Shown in pieces: positions 52,022 to 60,644 of a stretch of DNA of 64,000 bases (positions are counted from its first letter, which is position 1; each line of letters starts with the position of its first letter). Source of the stretch: Bacteroidales bacterium (lineage in GTDB: Bacteria; Bacteroidota; Bacteroidia; Bacteroidales; P3); the NCBI GenBank assembly GCA_024685285.1, contig JAIKVZ010000018.1:25998-89997 (forward strand), written 5' to 3'. Under the pieces are notes generated by a model. It saw only the letters and a program-made list of their open reading frames with translations, had not been told where the DNA came from and ran no database searches. A program made the translations under genes and the position numbers.

Positions 52022-53190
52022 GCTAAAAGAACTAATAGCTGCGCTGTGAATATGCGGAGAAACATGGTTAGGGGGTATACGGTGGCATAGCCGGTATTGG
52101 GCAGTTTGCAGCCATCGGGAGCGACAGTATTGGCGAAGGCCAGCGTCGGCGGGTCGGTATGGCTGCCCCCGATGAAGCCCATGAGGGTGTAGTAGTTCAT
52201 CTTCAGCACCAAGCGGCCGAAGCCAGCCACTAACAGCGGTGGCACCATGGTGATTATTATACCATAGACTACCCACATATAGTGTTCCTGAACAGTGTCG
52301 ACGAATTTGCCGCCAGCACTAAGGCCGACACCTGCAAGAAACAGGGCTATGCCAACCTCTCGCAGCATGTGGACGCCCTGGCCGTCGGTGAAGTCGGTAC
52401 TGTACCAGCCTTTTTTCACGCCAAGCCATCCGGCTATGAGAGCCACCACCAAGGGACCGCCAGCCAATCCGAGCTTGACGGGTGCCTTCATTCCAACAGG
52501 AATGGGTATGGAACCCAGCACAATACCGAGAGCAATGATGAAGAAAATGGGTATGAGCAGAATGCCGCTCTTTTTCTTGGATTTATTTTCTACAGAGGCA
52601 ATGGATTCTATAGACTCTGTTGGTTCGGCAGCTAAATTCTTCGGGCGCAGGATGATGCAGCATACAATCATGCCAACAACGGCCAGAGGGTATGCCACAG
52701 CGTAGCCGGCTGCGAGACGGTCGGACGCGCCCTCGATTCCGAGGTCGTTGACGGCTTGCTGGGCTGCCGAAAGACCTGGGGTGTTGGTAATGGCACCGGT
52801 GTAAACACCTGCCATGTCAGTCAATTCCTGGCCTGCCAGCTTAGCAATAATTACAGTGATGACTACGCCAAGAGCCACATTGACCAACGCCATCAGGTTC
52901 ATGGCCAAACCGCCTTTCTTAAAGCTCTTGAAAAAGCCAGGACCGACCTGCAAACCAACGGCAGTGACAAAAAGTATCAAGCCATACTCCTTGACAATAT
53001 GCAACATCTCGCCATTCAGACTCACACCGCAGGCACTCAAAGCAATACCCACAAAGAGCACCCATGTAATTCCGAGGCTCACGCCCCGGACTTTTAGTTT
53101 GCCTAACAGCAGACCTGCAAAGATGGAGATGGCCAGCATCAAGACTGTGCTGGCCACTCCACTACCTGTAAACAGATTAGTAAACCACAT
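52018..53190 (-). CDS. AspT/YidE-family membrane transporter, lacking RCK domains
   Basis: A 390-residue polytopic protein. Two homologous halves of about five helices each carry family blocks: LILFVTAVGLQVGPGFFKSF and GAITNTPGLSAAQQA in the first, ALFLAGVGLSAGGKFV and FIGGSHTDPPTLAF in the second. AspT-type exchangers swap amino acids such as aspartate and alanine. YidE proteins usually have about 550 residues with two TrkA-C domains between the halves; here only a short charged linker (EPTESIESIASVENKSKKK) is present. Context with OTC and carbamate kinase suggests an ornithine/citrulline-type exchanger, but that is inference. Confidence 0.82.
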   Translation of the reverse strand: MWFTNLFTGSGVASTVLMLAISIFAGLLLGKLKVRGVSLGITWVLFVGIALSACGVSLNGEMLHIVKEYGLILFVTAVGLQVGPGFFKSFKKGGLAMNLMALVNVALGVVITVIIAKLAGQELTDMAGVYTGAITNTPGLSAAQQAVNDLGIEGASDRLAAGYAVAYPLAVVGMIVCCIILRPKNLAAEPTESIESIASVENKSKKKSGILLIPIFFIIALGIVLGSIPIPVGMKAPVKLGLAGGPLVVALIAGWLGVKKGWYSTDFTDGQGVHMLREVGIALFLAGVGLSAGGKFVDTVQEHYMWVVYGIIITMVPPLLVAGFGRLVLKMNYYTLMGFIGGSHTDPPTLAFANTVAPDGCKLPNTGYATVYPLTMFLRIFTAQLLVLLA

Positions 53191-53192
53191 GA

Positions 53193-54194
53193 TTAGTCTC
53201 CCAGGGTGGCTACCATGACGGCTTTAATAGTGTGCATACGGTTCTCGGCCTCGTCGAAAACAATGCTGTTCTCGCTCTCGAAGACCTCCTCGGTCACCTC
53301 GATGCCGTCGAGACCGAATTTCTCGTGGACATCGCGACCCACCTGGGTTTCAAGGTTATGGTAGGCGGGCAGGCAGTGCATGAATTTACACTTGGGGTTG
53401 CCGGTGTTCTTCATCATCTTGGCGTTGACCTGGTAGGGCATCAGCATATCGATACGCTCTTTCCAGACCTTGTCGGGCTCACCCATGCTCACCCACACAT
53501 CGGTGTAGATGAAATCGCAGCCCTTGACGCCCTTGACGGGGTCGTCGGTGACGGTCACCTTGGCGCCGGTCTCTTTGGCTATTTCCTTGCAAGTCTTTAC
53601 GAGTTTGGCATCGGGTTGGAGCTTCTTGGGGGCAATGATGCGAACATCCATACCCATCTTGGCGCCGCCGACCATCAGGCTGTTACCCATGTTGAAGCGG
53701 GCATCGCCTACGTAGGCGAAAGTGACTTGGTTGAGGGGCTTGTCAACGTGCTCCTGCATGGTGAGGAAGTCGGCCAAAATCTGGGTGGGGTGGCTCTCGT
53801 TGGTGAGACCGTTCCACACGGGTACGCCTGCATATTTGGCAAGTTCCTCAACGGTATCCTGCTTGAAGCCGCGGTACTCAATACCATCGAACATACGACC
53901 CAAAACGCGGGCGGTGTCCTTCATGCTCTCCTTGACGCCAATCTGGCTGCCGGTGGGGCCGAGATAGGTGACGTGCGCACCCTGGTCTTTGGCACCAACC
54001 TCGAAAGCGCAACGGGTACGGGTCGAGGTTTTCTCGAAGATGAGGGCAATGTTTTTGCCAGTGAGGGTGGGTTGCTCGGTGCCAGTGTATTTGGCGCGTT
54101 TGAGATCGCGGGCCAGGTCGAGCAGATAATTGAGTTCCTTGGGGCTGAAGTCTAAAATCTTCAGGAAATTGCGGTTTCTTAAATTGTAAGCCAT
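53193..54194 (-). CDS. argF: Ornithine carbamoyltransferase
   Basis: A 333-residue enzyme joining carbamoyl phosphate and ornithine to citrulline, or running in reverse in catabolism. STRTRCAFE (carbamoyl-phosphate site), HPTQILADF and the ornithine-binding [10 protein letters not shown] are present. Length matches both anabolic ArgF and catabolic ArcB. It is next to carbamate kinase and a transporter gene and 2 bases from the latter, a setting typical of the catabolic direction, where carbamoyl phosphate is used to make ATP. No arginine deiminase gene is nearby. The symbol is therefore provisional (argF/arcB). Confidence 0.92.
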   Translation of the reverse strand: MAYNLRNRNFLKILDFSPKELNYLLDLARDLKRAKYTGTEQPTLTGKNIALIFEKTSTRTRCAFEVGAKDQGAHVTYLGPTGSQIGVKESMKDTARVLGRMFDGIEYRGFKQDTVEELAKYAGVPVWNGLTNESHPTQILADFLTMQEHVDKPLNQVTFAYVGDARFNMGNSLMVGGAKMGMDVRIIAPKKLQPDAKLVKTCKEIAKETGAKVTVTDDPVKGVKGCDFIYTDVWVSMGEPDKVWKERIDMLMPYQVNAKMMKNTGNPKCKFMHCLPAYHNLETQVGRDVHEKFGLDGIEVTEEVFESENSIVFDEAENRMHTIKAVMVATLGD

Positions 54195-54198
54195 TTTT

Positions 54199-54408
54199 TT
54201 AATTATTTTGTTTAACTATTATTTCAATTACTTTTGAGACAAGGATAACAGCCAGTGAGATAATTCCTAAGCAAATCACTATCCGTCCGCCCTCGACATG
54301 AGTTAAAAGCATTATTGCACCAGCTATGGTAACGATAGACGCAATTAGGAGCATACGTTTAATAAAGCCCCTATATTCCTGCGAATTGAAAAGGTCAATC
54401 AGTGCCAT
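54199..54408 (-). CDS. Small two-helix membrane protein
   Basis: A 69-residue protein starting [14 protein letters not shown], with two hydrophobic segments ([16 protein letters not shown] and [15 protein letters not shown]) and a basic tail KQNN. No family recognised. Its ATG is 8 bases after the carbamate kinase stop and its stop is 4 bases from the OTC start, so it is a genuine member of the operon. A longer frame upstream is rejected because it overlaps arcC. Confidence 0.6.
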   Translation of the reverse strand: MALIDLFNSQEYRGFIKRMLLIASIVTIAGAIMLLTHVEGGRIVICLGIISLAVILVSKVIEIIVKQNN

Positions 54409-54416
54409 CTCAGTGC

Positions 54417-55352
54417 TTATTTTACGATTCTTGTGCCGCAGTTGGGATTGCCCAGCTGACCGGCTTCGGTTATGATGCATTCCTTTCCGCCGTGTTCCAC
54501 GAACATGATGGCAGCACGCATCTTGGGAGCCATAGAACCTTCGGCAAACTGACCCTCTTCGAGATATTTTTGTGCCTCGGCCACGGTGATGGTATCGAGA
54601 GCCTGCTCGTTTTCCTTGCGGAAGTTGATGTAGACCTTGGGCACATCGGTGAGGATGTAGAACTCGTCGGCACCGATTTCAACGGCGCAGAGTGCCGATG
54701 CGAGGTCTTTGTCGATGACTGCCTCGACACCGGTAACGCGGTCACTCTCTTCAACAACAGGAATGCCGCCGCCACCAACGGTAACCACGATGTGGCCTGC
54801 CGTAGCCAACTTCTTGACAATCTTAATATTGTTGATACGCACCGGTTTGGGGCTTGCCACCACCTTGCGCCAACCGTTACCTTTGGGGTCTTCCTTGTAG
54901 GTGGCACCAGTCTCGCGGGCAAATTCTTCGGCCTGCTCTTTGGTGTAGTATGGTCCTACGGGCTTGGTGGGGTTCTGGAACATGGGGTCAAGTTTATTGA
55001 CGGCCACCTGTGTGACGATTGTCACCACATCACGCTGTATGTCATTGCGAGCCATAACGTTGCGCATCCCCATCTCGATCAGGTAGGCTATAGAGCCTTG
55101 TGTCTCGGCGACACAGAAATCCATAGGCATGGCTTGCACACCAACAAGCTTGCCGGCCTCGTGCTGAAGCATAACGTTGCCCACTTGCGGACCGTTGCCG
55201 TGGCCGATAACCACGTTGTAGCCACGTTTGAGCAAGTTGCAGAGGCTCTCGCAAGTGTTCTCAACGTTTTCTATTTGCTCTTGATAAGTGCCTTTCTGGC
55301 CGCTCCTCAAGAGCGCATTGCCGCCGAACGCGACGACTGCCAATTTTCTCAT
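54417..55352 (-). CDS. arcC: Carbamate kinase
   Basis: A 311-residue kinase catalysing carbamoyl phosphate + ADP to ATP + carbamate. AFGGNALLRSGQKGT at the start, NVVIGHGNGPQVGNVML, VVTVGGGGIPV and DKDLASALCAVEIGADEF are family blocks. It yields ATP from carbamoyl phosphate made by the neighbouring OTC running toward ornithine. It is the first gene of the minus-strand operon; a -7 box TATATTTG lies at 55404-55411, 51 bases upstream. Repeat copy 7 lies further upstream in the divergent gap. Confidence 0.95.
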   Translation of the reverse strand: MRKLAVVAFGGNALLRSGQKGTYQEQIENVENTCESLCNLLKRGYNVVIGHGNGPQVGNVMLQHEAGKLVGVQAMPMDFCVAETQGSIAYLIEMGMRNVMARNDIQRDVVTIVTQVAVNKLDPMFQNPTKPVGPYYTKEQAEEFARETGATYKEDPKGNGWRKVVASPKPVRINNIKIVKKLATAGHIVVTVGGGGIPVVEESDRVTGVEAVIDKDLASALCAVEIGADEFYILTDVPKVYINFRKENEQALDTITVAEAQKYLEEGQFAEGSMAPKMRAAIMFVEHGGKECIITEAGQLGNPNCGTRIVK

Positions 55353-55403
55353 ATTGCTAGTATTCAGTTAGTTAAGTCAACAACTCTCACTTATGTGAAA
55401 ATG

Positions 55404-55411
55404 CAAATATA
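55404..55411 (-). promoter_or_regulatory. arcC operon -7 box
   Basis: The minus strand reads TATATTTG at 55404-55411; the -33 element is unclear. Confidence 0.55.
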
Positions 55412-55479
55412 CAAATTTAATTCGATATTAAAAAATATTTCGCAAAATGCTTGCCAATGGGGTGAAAATGAGCCTTTAG

Positions 55480-55627
55480 TCGGGGTTTGTTCGGAGGCAG
55501 TAAATACATCACCGACCCCTACCCGACCTAAACCCGACCTAAACCCGACCTTAACCCGAACCTAACCTATCTAAAACATTGATTATCTGTAATTTATATC
55601 AAACATTACAAATTATTGATTTTCAAA
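55480..55627 (+). repeat. Compound intergenic repeat, copy 7 (extra unit)
   Basis: TCGGGGTTTGTTCGGAGG opens it, with CCGA at 55512 on the other arm. The tandem core at 55519-55572 has one more unit than most copies: ACCCGACCTAA twice, ACCCGACCTTA, ACCCGAACCTA, then ACCTATCTA. The tail holds TGTAAT/ATTACA (55588-55611) and ends ATTGATTTTCAAATG. It lies between divergent genes, so it is not simply a terminator, and fills most of the 366-base gap. Confidence 0.85.
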
Positions 55628-55661
55628 TGATTACATTTTTTCGACTGCTATGGCGAAAAAA

Positions 55662-55694
55662 ATTGCCACGGTTCGGGATTTTTTGCTAACTTTG
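55662..55694 (+). promoter_or_regulatory. Promoter of the polyferredoxin operon
   Basis: ATTG (55662-55665), 21-base spacer, TAACTTTG (55687-55694), 24 bases upstream of the ATG. Confidence 0.6.
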
Positions 55695-55718
55695 CAGCGC
55701 AAAAATGTTTGAAACGAT

Positions 55719-57182
55719 ATGCTTAGAAAAATAAGAATTGTTATTGCCGCCGTGTTCTTTGCCGGGGTTACGCTGCTTTTCCTTGACTATACCGGCGCCG
55801 TGCATCTGTGGCTCGGATGGATGGCCAAGGTGCAATTTCTGCCCGCAGTGCTTGCCGGCAATATGGCTGTGATTCTGGCTTTGTTGCTTGCTACGTTGGT
55901 ATTTGGGCGCGTATACTGTTCGGTGATATGTCCTTTGGGCATCATGCAGGACCTGCTTGCCAAGCTGAACCCTAAACGCAGCCGTTACAAATATCGTAGG
56001 CAGCTGGCTTGGCTGCGCTACCCCGTGTGGGCACTGTTTGTGGCTGCCATGGTGCTCGGTGCCGGGTCGGCTGTTGCACTGCTCGACCCATACGGAGCCT
56101 ACGGACGCATAGCCGCCACCCTGCTGCAACCCATCTGGATGTGGGCCGGCAACCTGCTGGCCGCGATAGCCGAGAGGCTCAACAGCTACGCTTTCTATTC
56201 CACTGACGTGTGGTTAAAAAGCCTACCAACGCTTATTGTGGCCGTGGTTACGCTGGTTGTGATAGCATTCCTGGCCATACGCGGCGGACGCACCTACTGC
56301 AACGCCTTCTGTCCGGTTGGTACCACGCTGAGTTTCATCTCGCGCTTTGCCCTGCTAAGGGTAAAGATGGACGAAAGCAAGTGCACCAACTGCACAGCCT
56401 GCAGCCACAACTGCAAGGCTTCGTGCATTGACGTCGATAATCACAAGATTGACTACAGTCGCTGCATTGTTTGCGGCAACTGTTTAGATGAGTGTAAGTT
56501 TGGTGCTTTGAGCTACGGTTTAACTTTAAGTAAAAAGAACAAGCCCGAGGGGGTTGACCACAGCAAGCGTGCATTCCTGGCCGCCAGCGCCATGGTGGCC
56601 GCCACGGCAGTGGCACAGGAGGGCAAGAAGGTCGACGGCGGCTTGGCACCATTGCTGGACCGCACAGCTCCAGAGCGTCAAACACCACTGACGCCACCGG
56701 GGTCGGTCTCGGCACGCCATTTGGCCACTCATTGTACCAGTTGCCAACTGTGCATAAGTTCATGCCCGAACCAAGTGCTGCGCCCGTCAACCAAGATCAC
56801 GACCGCCATGCAGCCCGTAATGAGTTACGAGCGAGGCTATTGCCGTCCCGAGTGCACACGTTGCAGCCAAGTATGCCCCACTGGCGCCATCAAGAAAATC
56901 AGCCCTAAAGAAAAATCGTCATTGCAAATAGGCTGTGCCAAGTGGGTTGCCAAGAACTGCGTGGTGCTGACCGACGGCGTGTCGTGCGGCAACTGCGCCC
57001 GCCACTGCCCCACCCAGGCCATAACAATGGTGCATGCCAATCCGCAAGACGAGACCTCTCCGTTGATTCCTTCGGTCAACGAGACACGCTGCATAGGCTG
57101 CGGCGCCTGCGAGAACCTGTGTCCGGCACGTCCATTTTCTGCAATATACGTAGAGGGGCTTGAAGAACACCACAATTATTAA
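55719..57182 (+). CDS. Membrane polyferredoxin (NapH/NosR-like 4Fe-4S protein)
   Basis: A 487-residue protein with about five membrane helices and many cysteine motifs. Membrane-side CxxxCP pairs occur in YCSVICPLG and YCNAFCPVG, as in NapH/NosR/RdxA. Then come ferredoxin motifs CTNCTACSHNC and CIVCGNCLDEC, a Lys-Arg segment with a hydrophobic stretch (KRAFLAASAMVAATAVAQ), and four more, CTSCQLCISSCP, CTRCSQVCP, CGNCARHCP and CIGCGACENLCP. It could pass electrons from quinol or ferredoxin across the membrane to a periplasmic reductase. The next gene, overlapping it or 8 bases on, encodes a Tat-exported Fe-S aldo/keto reductase, the likely partner. Confidence 0.85.
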   Translation: MLRKIRIVIAAVFFAGVTLLFLDYTGAVHLWLGWMAKVQFLPAVLAGNMAVILALLLATLVFGRVYCSVICPLGIMQDLLAKLNPKRSRYKYRRQLAWLRYPVWALFVAAMVLGAGSAVALLDPYGAYGRIAATLLQPIWMWAGNLLAAIAERLNSYAFYSTDVWLKSLPTLIVAVVTLVVIAFLAIRGGRTYCNAFCPVGTTLSFISRFALLRVKMDESKCTNCTACSHNCKASCIDVDNHKIDYSRCIVCGNCLDECKFGALSYGLTLSKKNKPEGVDHSKRAFLAASAMVAATAVAQEGKKVDGGLAPLLDRTAPERQTPLTPPGSVSARHLATHCTSCQLCISSCPNQVLRPSTKITTAMQPVMSYERGYCRPECTRCSQVCPTGAIKKISPKEKSSLQIGCAKWVAKNCVVLTDGVSCGNCARHCPTQAITMVHANPQDETSPLIPSVNETRCIGCGACENLCPARPFSAIYVEGLEEHHNY

Positions 57183-57189
57183 TCAACCA

Positions 57190-58608
57190 ATGGCTAACAC
57201 AATGGAAAACAAAGATATATCACGTCGCAATTTTCTCAAGGTCATGGGAGCGGGTGCTGTATCGACAGCCGCTTTGTCGGCCTGCCGCCGTGCAGGTATA
57301 GCACCCGAGGTAGTCAACGACTACAGCGCCTTGGACGAGCCGCCGGTGGGCCAGATGACCTACCGTCGCAATCCCAAAACCGGCGAGCAGGTGTCGCTGC
57401 TCGGCTATGGCATGATGCGTCTTCCGGTAAAAGGCGGCGGCTCGGCTCGCGAAAGCAAGGAGGTAATAGATCAAGAGCAAGTGAACCGCCTTGTCGACTA
57501 TGCCATTGAGCACGGAGTCAACTATTTCGACACCTCGCCCACCTACTGCCAAGGCAATTCAGAAACCGCCACTGGCATAGCCCTGCACCGCCATCCGCGC
57601 AACTCATACTACGTGGCCACCAAACTTTCGAACTTCGCCCCTGCCACTTGGCCCCGCGAGGAGTCGATGAAGATGTATCGCAACTCGTTCCACCAGCTGC
57701 AGGTCGAATATATAGACTACTATCTGCTGCATGGCATAGGTATGGGCGGAATGGATAACCTGCGCGGACGCTACTTGGACAACGGTATGCTCGACTTCTT
57801 GGTTGCCGAGCGCGAAGCCGGACGCATACGCAACCTTGGTTTCTCATACCACGGCGACGTCAATGTGTTCAACTATCTGCTCTCGCAGCACGACAAATAC
57901 CACTGGGACTTTGTACAGATTGAGCTCAACTACTTGGATTGGGACTACGCCAACGAAATCAACGACCGCAATACCGATGCACGCTACCTGTATGGCGAGT
58001 TGCAGAAACTCGGCATCCCGTCGGTGATAATGGAGCCTCTTTTGGGTGGTCGGTTGGCCAATCTGCCACAGTATCTAGCCGCCGAGCTAAAACGTCGCGA
58101 ACCTCAAAAGACGCTGGCATCGTGGGCTTTCCGCTATGCCGGCACGCCCGAGGGGGTACTCACCGTGCTCAGCGGCATGACTTATATGGAGCACCTCAAA
58201 GACAACCTGCTAAGCTACTGCCCTTTGCAGCCCGTAAGCAGTGATGAAGAAAACTTCCTTTACCACATTGCCGAAGAGATTGCGGGCATGGAAACCATAC
58301 CTTGCAACGACTGCAAATACTGTATGCCATGCCCATATGGGGTCAACATTCCGGCCATTTTCGTTCACTACAACAAATGCAAGAACGAGGGCACACTGCC
58401 AACAAATCCCTACAACGCCGACTACGCCCGGCTGCGACGCCAGTATCTCATTGACATTGACCGCACCATTCCGAGCCTGCGTCAGGCAAGCCACTGTATT
58501 GGCTGCCACCAATGCGAGGAACACTGCCCGGCAAACATACGTATATCATACGAGATGGATCGCATTGACAAATTCATAGACAACCTGAAACGCAACGGTA
58601 TAGCCTGA
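57190..58608 (+). CDS. Tat-exported Fe-S aldo/keto reductase
   Basis: A 472-residue protein with twin-arginine signal SRRNFLKVMGAG and a possible lipid Cys (SACRRAG). The aldo/keto reductase barrel shows YFDTSPTYCQGNSE, DYYLLHGIGMGG and IELNYLDWDYANE; the C terminus has two 4Fe-4S motif sets, CNDCKYCMPCPYGV and CIGCHQCEEHCPANI. I start at ATG 57190 after the polyferredoxin stop; 57160 (overlapping) and 57202 are alternatives. Exported with cofactors already inserted, it may take electrons from the polyferredoxin. The substrate is unknown. Confidence 0.88.
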   Translation: MANTMENKDISRRNFLKVMGAGAVSTAALSACRRAGIAPEVVNDYSALDEPPVGQMTYRRNPKTGEQVSLLGYGMMRLPVKGGGSARESKEVIDQEQVNRLVDYAIEHGVNYFDTSPTYCQGNSETATGIALHRHPRNSYYVATKLSNFAPATWPREESMKMYRNSFHQLQVEYIDYYLLHGIGMGGMDNLRGRYLDNGMLDFLVAEREAGRIRNLGFSYHGDVNVFNYLLSQHDKYHWDFVQIELNYLDWDYANEINDRNTDARYLYGELQKLGIPSVIMEPLLGGRLANLPQYLAAELKRREPQKTLASWAFRYAGTPEGVLTVLSGMTYMEHLKDNLLSYCPLQPVSSDEENFLYHIAEEIAGMETIPCNDCKYCMPCPYGVNIPAIFVHYNKCKNEGTLPTNPYNADYARLRRQYLIDIDRTIPSLRQASHCIGCHQCEEHCPANIRISYEMDRIDKFIDNLKRNGIA

Positions 58609-58622
58609 CAATAATAAGCATT

Positions 58623-60644
58623 ATGAGAAAAGGTCTCAAAATTGCACTCATAGTCCTTGCTTCGGTAGCAGGGTTGTTAATAGCGGTGTCATTACTGGCT
58701 CCGCCTATAGCCAAAAGTTATGTAAATCACCACGGTGAGGAGCTTATAGGCCGCCGCATTGAGTTGGGACATCTTGGCCTCAATCTGCTGAGCGGACATC
58801 TGGCTCTGCACAACCTTACTGTGTATGAGGACGATGGCGAGACTGCCTTCGCGGGATTCGACACCCTCGACGTCAAGGCTCGCCTGCTGAAACTTATTAG
58901 CCGCGAGGTTGATATACGCCATCTGCTACTGTCAGGACTCAATGCCAACGTGATACAGAATGGCAGCGAGTTCAACTTCAACTCAATGCTGGACCACTTT
59001 AAATCAGATGACGAGGATGACGACGACACTGTAGCCTCGAAGCCCTGGACACTGCGTTTCAACGACATAAAGGTACTGCACGCCAAAGCTTTATATGCCG
59101 ACCTCCAACGCGGCAAAGAGTGGAACATACGCAACCTCAACCTCATAGTGCCGGGGTTCGTCATAGGGTCGCAAGCCAAAAGCGAGGCGGGGCTCACTCT
59201 GGCTCTGGCCGATGGCGGCTCCGTGAAACTCAACGCCCACCATAATTCTGAAAGCAACGACTTCACAGCCTCGGTAGTGGTGGACGGTTTTGCCCTGTCA
59301 AACATCAAAGAATACCTCACCCCCACCCTAAACATCAGCGACTTGCGCGGCTCAGCCAACATCGTGGCCAAAGCCATAGGCAATCTCAACGAACCGTTGC
59401 AAAGCAACATCTCGGGATTGGTGACAGTGAGCGATGTTGCACTTCAAACACCTGACAACAAGAATATTGCCGAACTAAAGAAATTGGTTTTAGACATCAA
59501 TCAAGTTAATATTGCCAACAAAAAAATCGATGTCAATGAACTCTCAATAGACGGATTGTGCGGCCTGTTCGAGCGCTACGACGACCACACCAACTTCTCC
59601 ACCTTGATTGCTCAATCAAAAAGCGAGCCAAACGAAGAAAAAGAGCCTCAAACTGACACATTGTCAGCCTCGGACAGCAAACCGGCAGACATACACGTAG
59701 CCAATCTTGCTCTCACCAACTGCTATTTTACTTACATCGACCACACTCTGCCCGACCCATTCGAATTCCCAGTTAGCAAAATACGCCTTGAAGCCAAAGA
59801 TCTTTCACTCGCGGGTCACAATAACGCCCGCCTATTTGCTACACTGCCTGGAGGCGGACACGCCATGCTGCGATGGGAGGGAGATCTGAACGAATGGAAA
59901 CAAAGCCAAAACCTTTTCCTCTCTATCAAAGGGCTTGACCTGAAACAGTTCAGTCCCTGGCTGGTGGCATATATGGGTACGCCTTTCACCGACGGCATTT
60001 TCGGCTTCACTTCGCACAACACCATACGCAACAGCAATCTCAACGGAAAAAACAAGATAGATATCTACAAGGCACAAGTGGGTTCGCCACGTCTTGATGT
60101 AACGCCTAAAATGAGGCTTCCACTTAAATCGGCACTTTATATCCTGAAAGACAAGGACGATAAGATTCTGCTCGACGTGCCCGTCAAAGGCAACATTGAC
60201 AACCCAGAATTCAACTACATGAAGCTTGTGTGGAAAACCCTGCAGAACCTACTCGTCAAAGTGGCCACCTCACCGGCCAGGGCAATCGGCGGTGCTCTGG
60301 GAATAAGCGACAAGGATATGGACTTTATGGCCATCGACCCAAAGCAACACGGTTTCACGTCGGAGCAGTATCACCAACTCGGAGCCCTTGCACAGATTGC
60401 CACATATGACACCTCGGTGGTTCTTACCTTCGAACTGCAGGCGCCAACCACTGCCAACGACAGCGAAACTCGCCGTCATTCAATGCTCAACGAGGCTCTG
60501 CGACACTATATGATTGAGCAAGGCGTGGCTGGAAGCCAGATTGTGGTGACTACCAAAGAACTGGATAACTGCCCTGCCACAGGCTATGCCATTTCATCGG
60601 CAATACGTTCCGACGAACCTCTAGAGCTGCCAGGCGGGCTTTGA
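58623..60644 (+). CDS. AsmA/DUF748-family envelope protein
   Basis: A 673-residue protein with an N-terminal membrane anchor (IALIVLASVAGLLIAVSLL) and a long periplasmic, beta-rich body. The start IELGHLGLNLLSGHLALHNL and ISREVDIRHLLLSGLNANV pattern fits AsmA/DUF748 proteins, now seen as bridge-like lipid-transfer or envelope-assembly proteins. The C-terminal part (FELQAPTTANDSETR) ends in a low-complexity Pro/Leu stretch. It begins 14 bases after the reductase gene, and its 3' end overlaps the convergent MATE gene by 61 bases. Confidence 0.8.
   Translation: MRKGLKIALIVLASVAGLLIAVSLLAPPIAKSYVNHHGEELIGRRIELGHLGLNLLSGHLALHNLTVYEDDGETAFAGFDTLDVKARLLKLISREVDIRHLLLSGLNANVIQNGSEFNFNSMLDHFKSDDEDDDDTVASKPWTLRFNDIKVLHAKALYADLQRGKEWNIRNLNLIVPGFVIGSQAKSEAGLTLALADGGSVKLNAHHNSESNDFTASVVVDGFALSNIKEYLTPTLNISDLRGSANIVAKAIGNLNEPLQSNISGLVTVSDVALQTPDNKNIAELKKLVLDINQVNIANKKIDVNELSIDGLCGLFERYDDHTNFSTLIAQSKSEPNEEKEPQTDTLSASDSKPADIHVANLALTNCYFTYIDHTLPDPFEFPVSKIRLEAKDLSLAGHNNARLFATLPGGGHAMLRWEGDLNEWKQSQNLFLSIKGLDLKQFSPWLVAYMGTPFTDGIFGFTSHNTIRNSNLNGKNKIDIYKAQVGSPRLDVTPKMRLPLKSALYILKDKDDKILLDVPVKGNIDNPEFNYMKLVWKTLQNLLVKVATSPARAIGGALGISDKDMDFMAIDPKQHGFTSEQYHQLGALAQIATYDTSVVLTFELQAPTTANDSETRRHSMLNEALRHYMIEQGVAGSQIVVTTKELDNCPATGYAISSAIRSDEPLELPGGL

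Noticed and set aside
53232..55565. Long open frames antisense to ornithine carbamoyltransferase and carbamate kinase
   Set aside because: Both minus-strand genes carry complete catalytic motifs; the plus-strand frames have none and run into the repeat.
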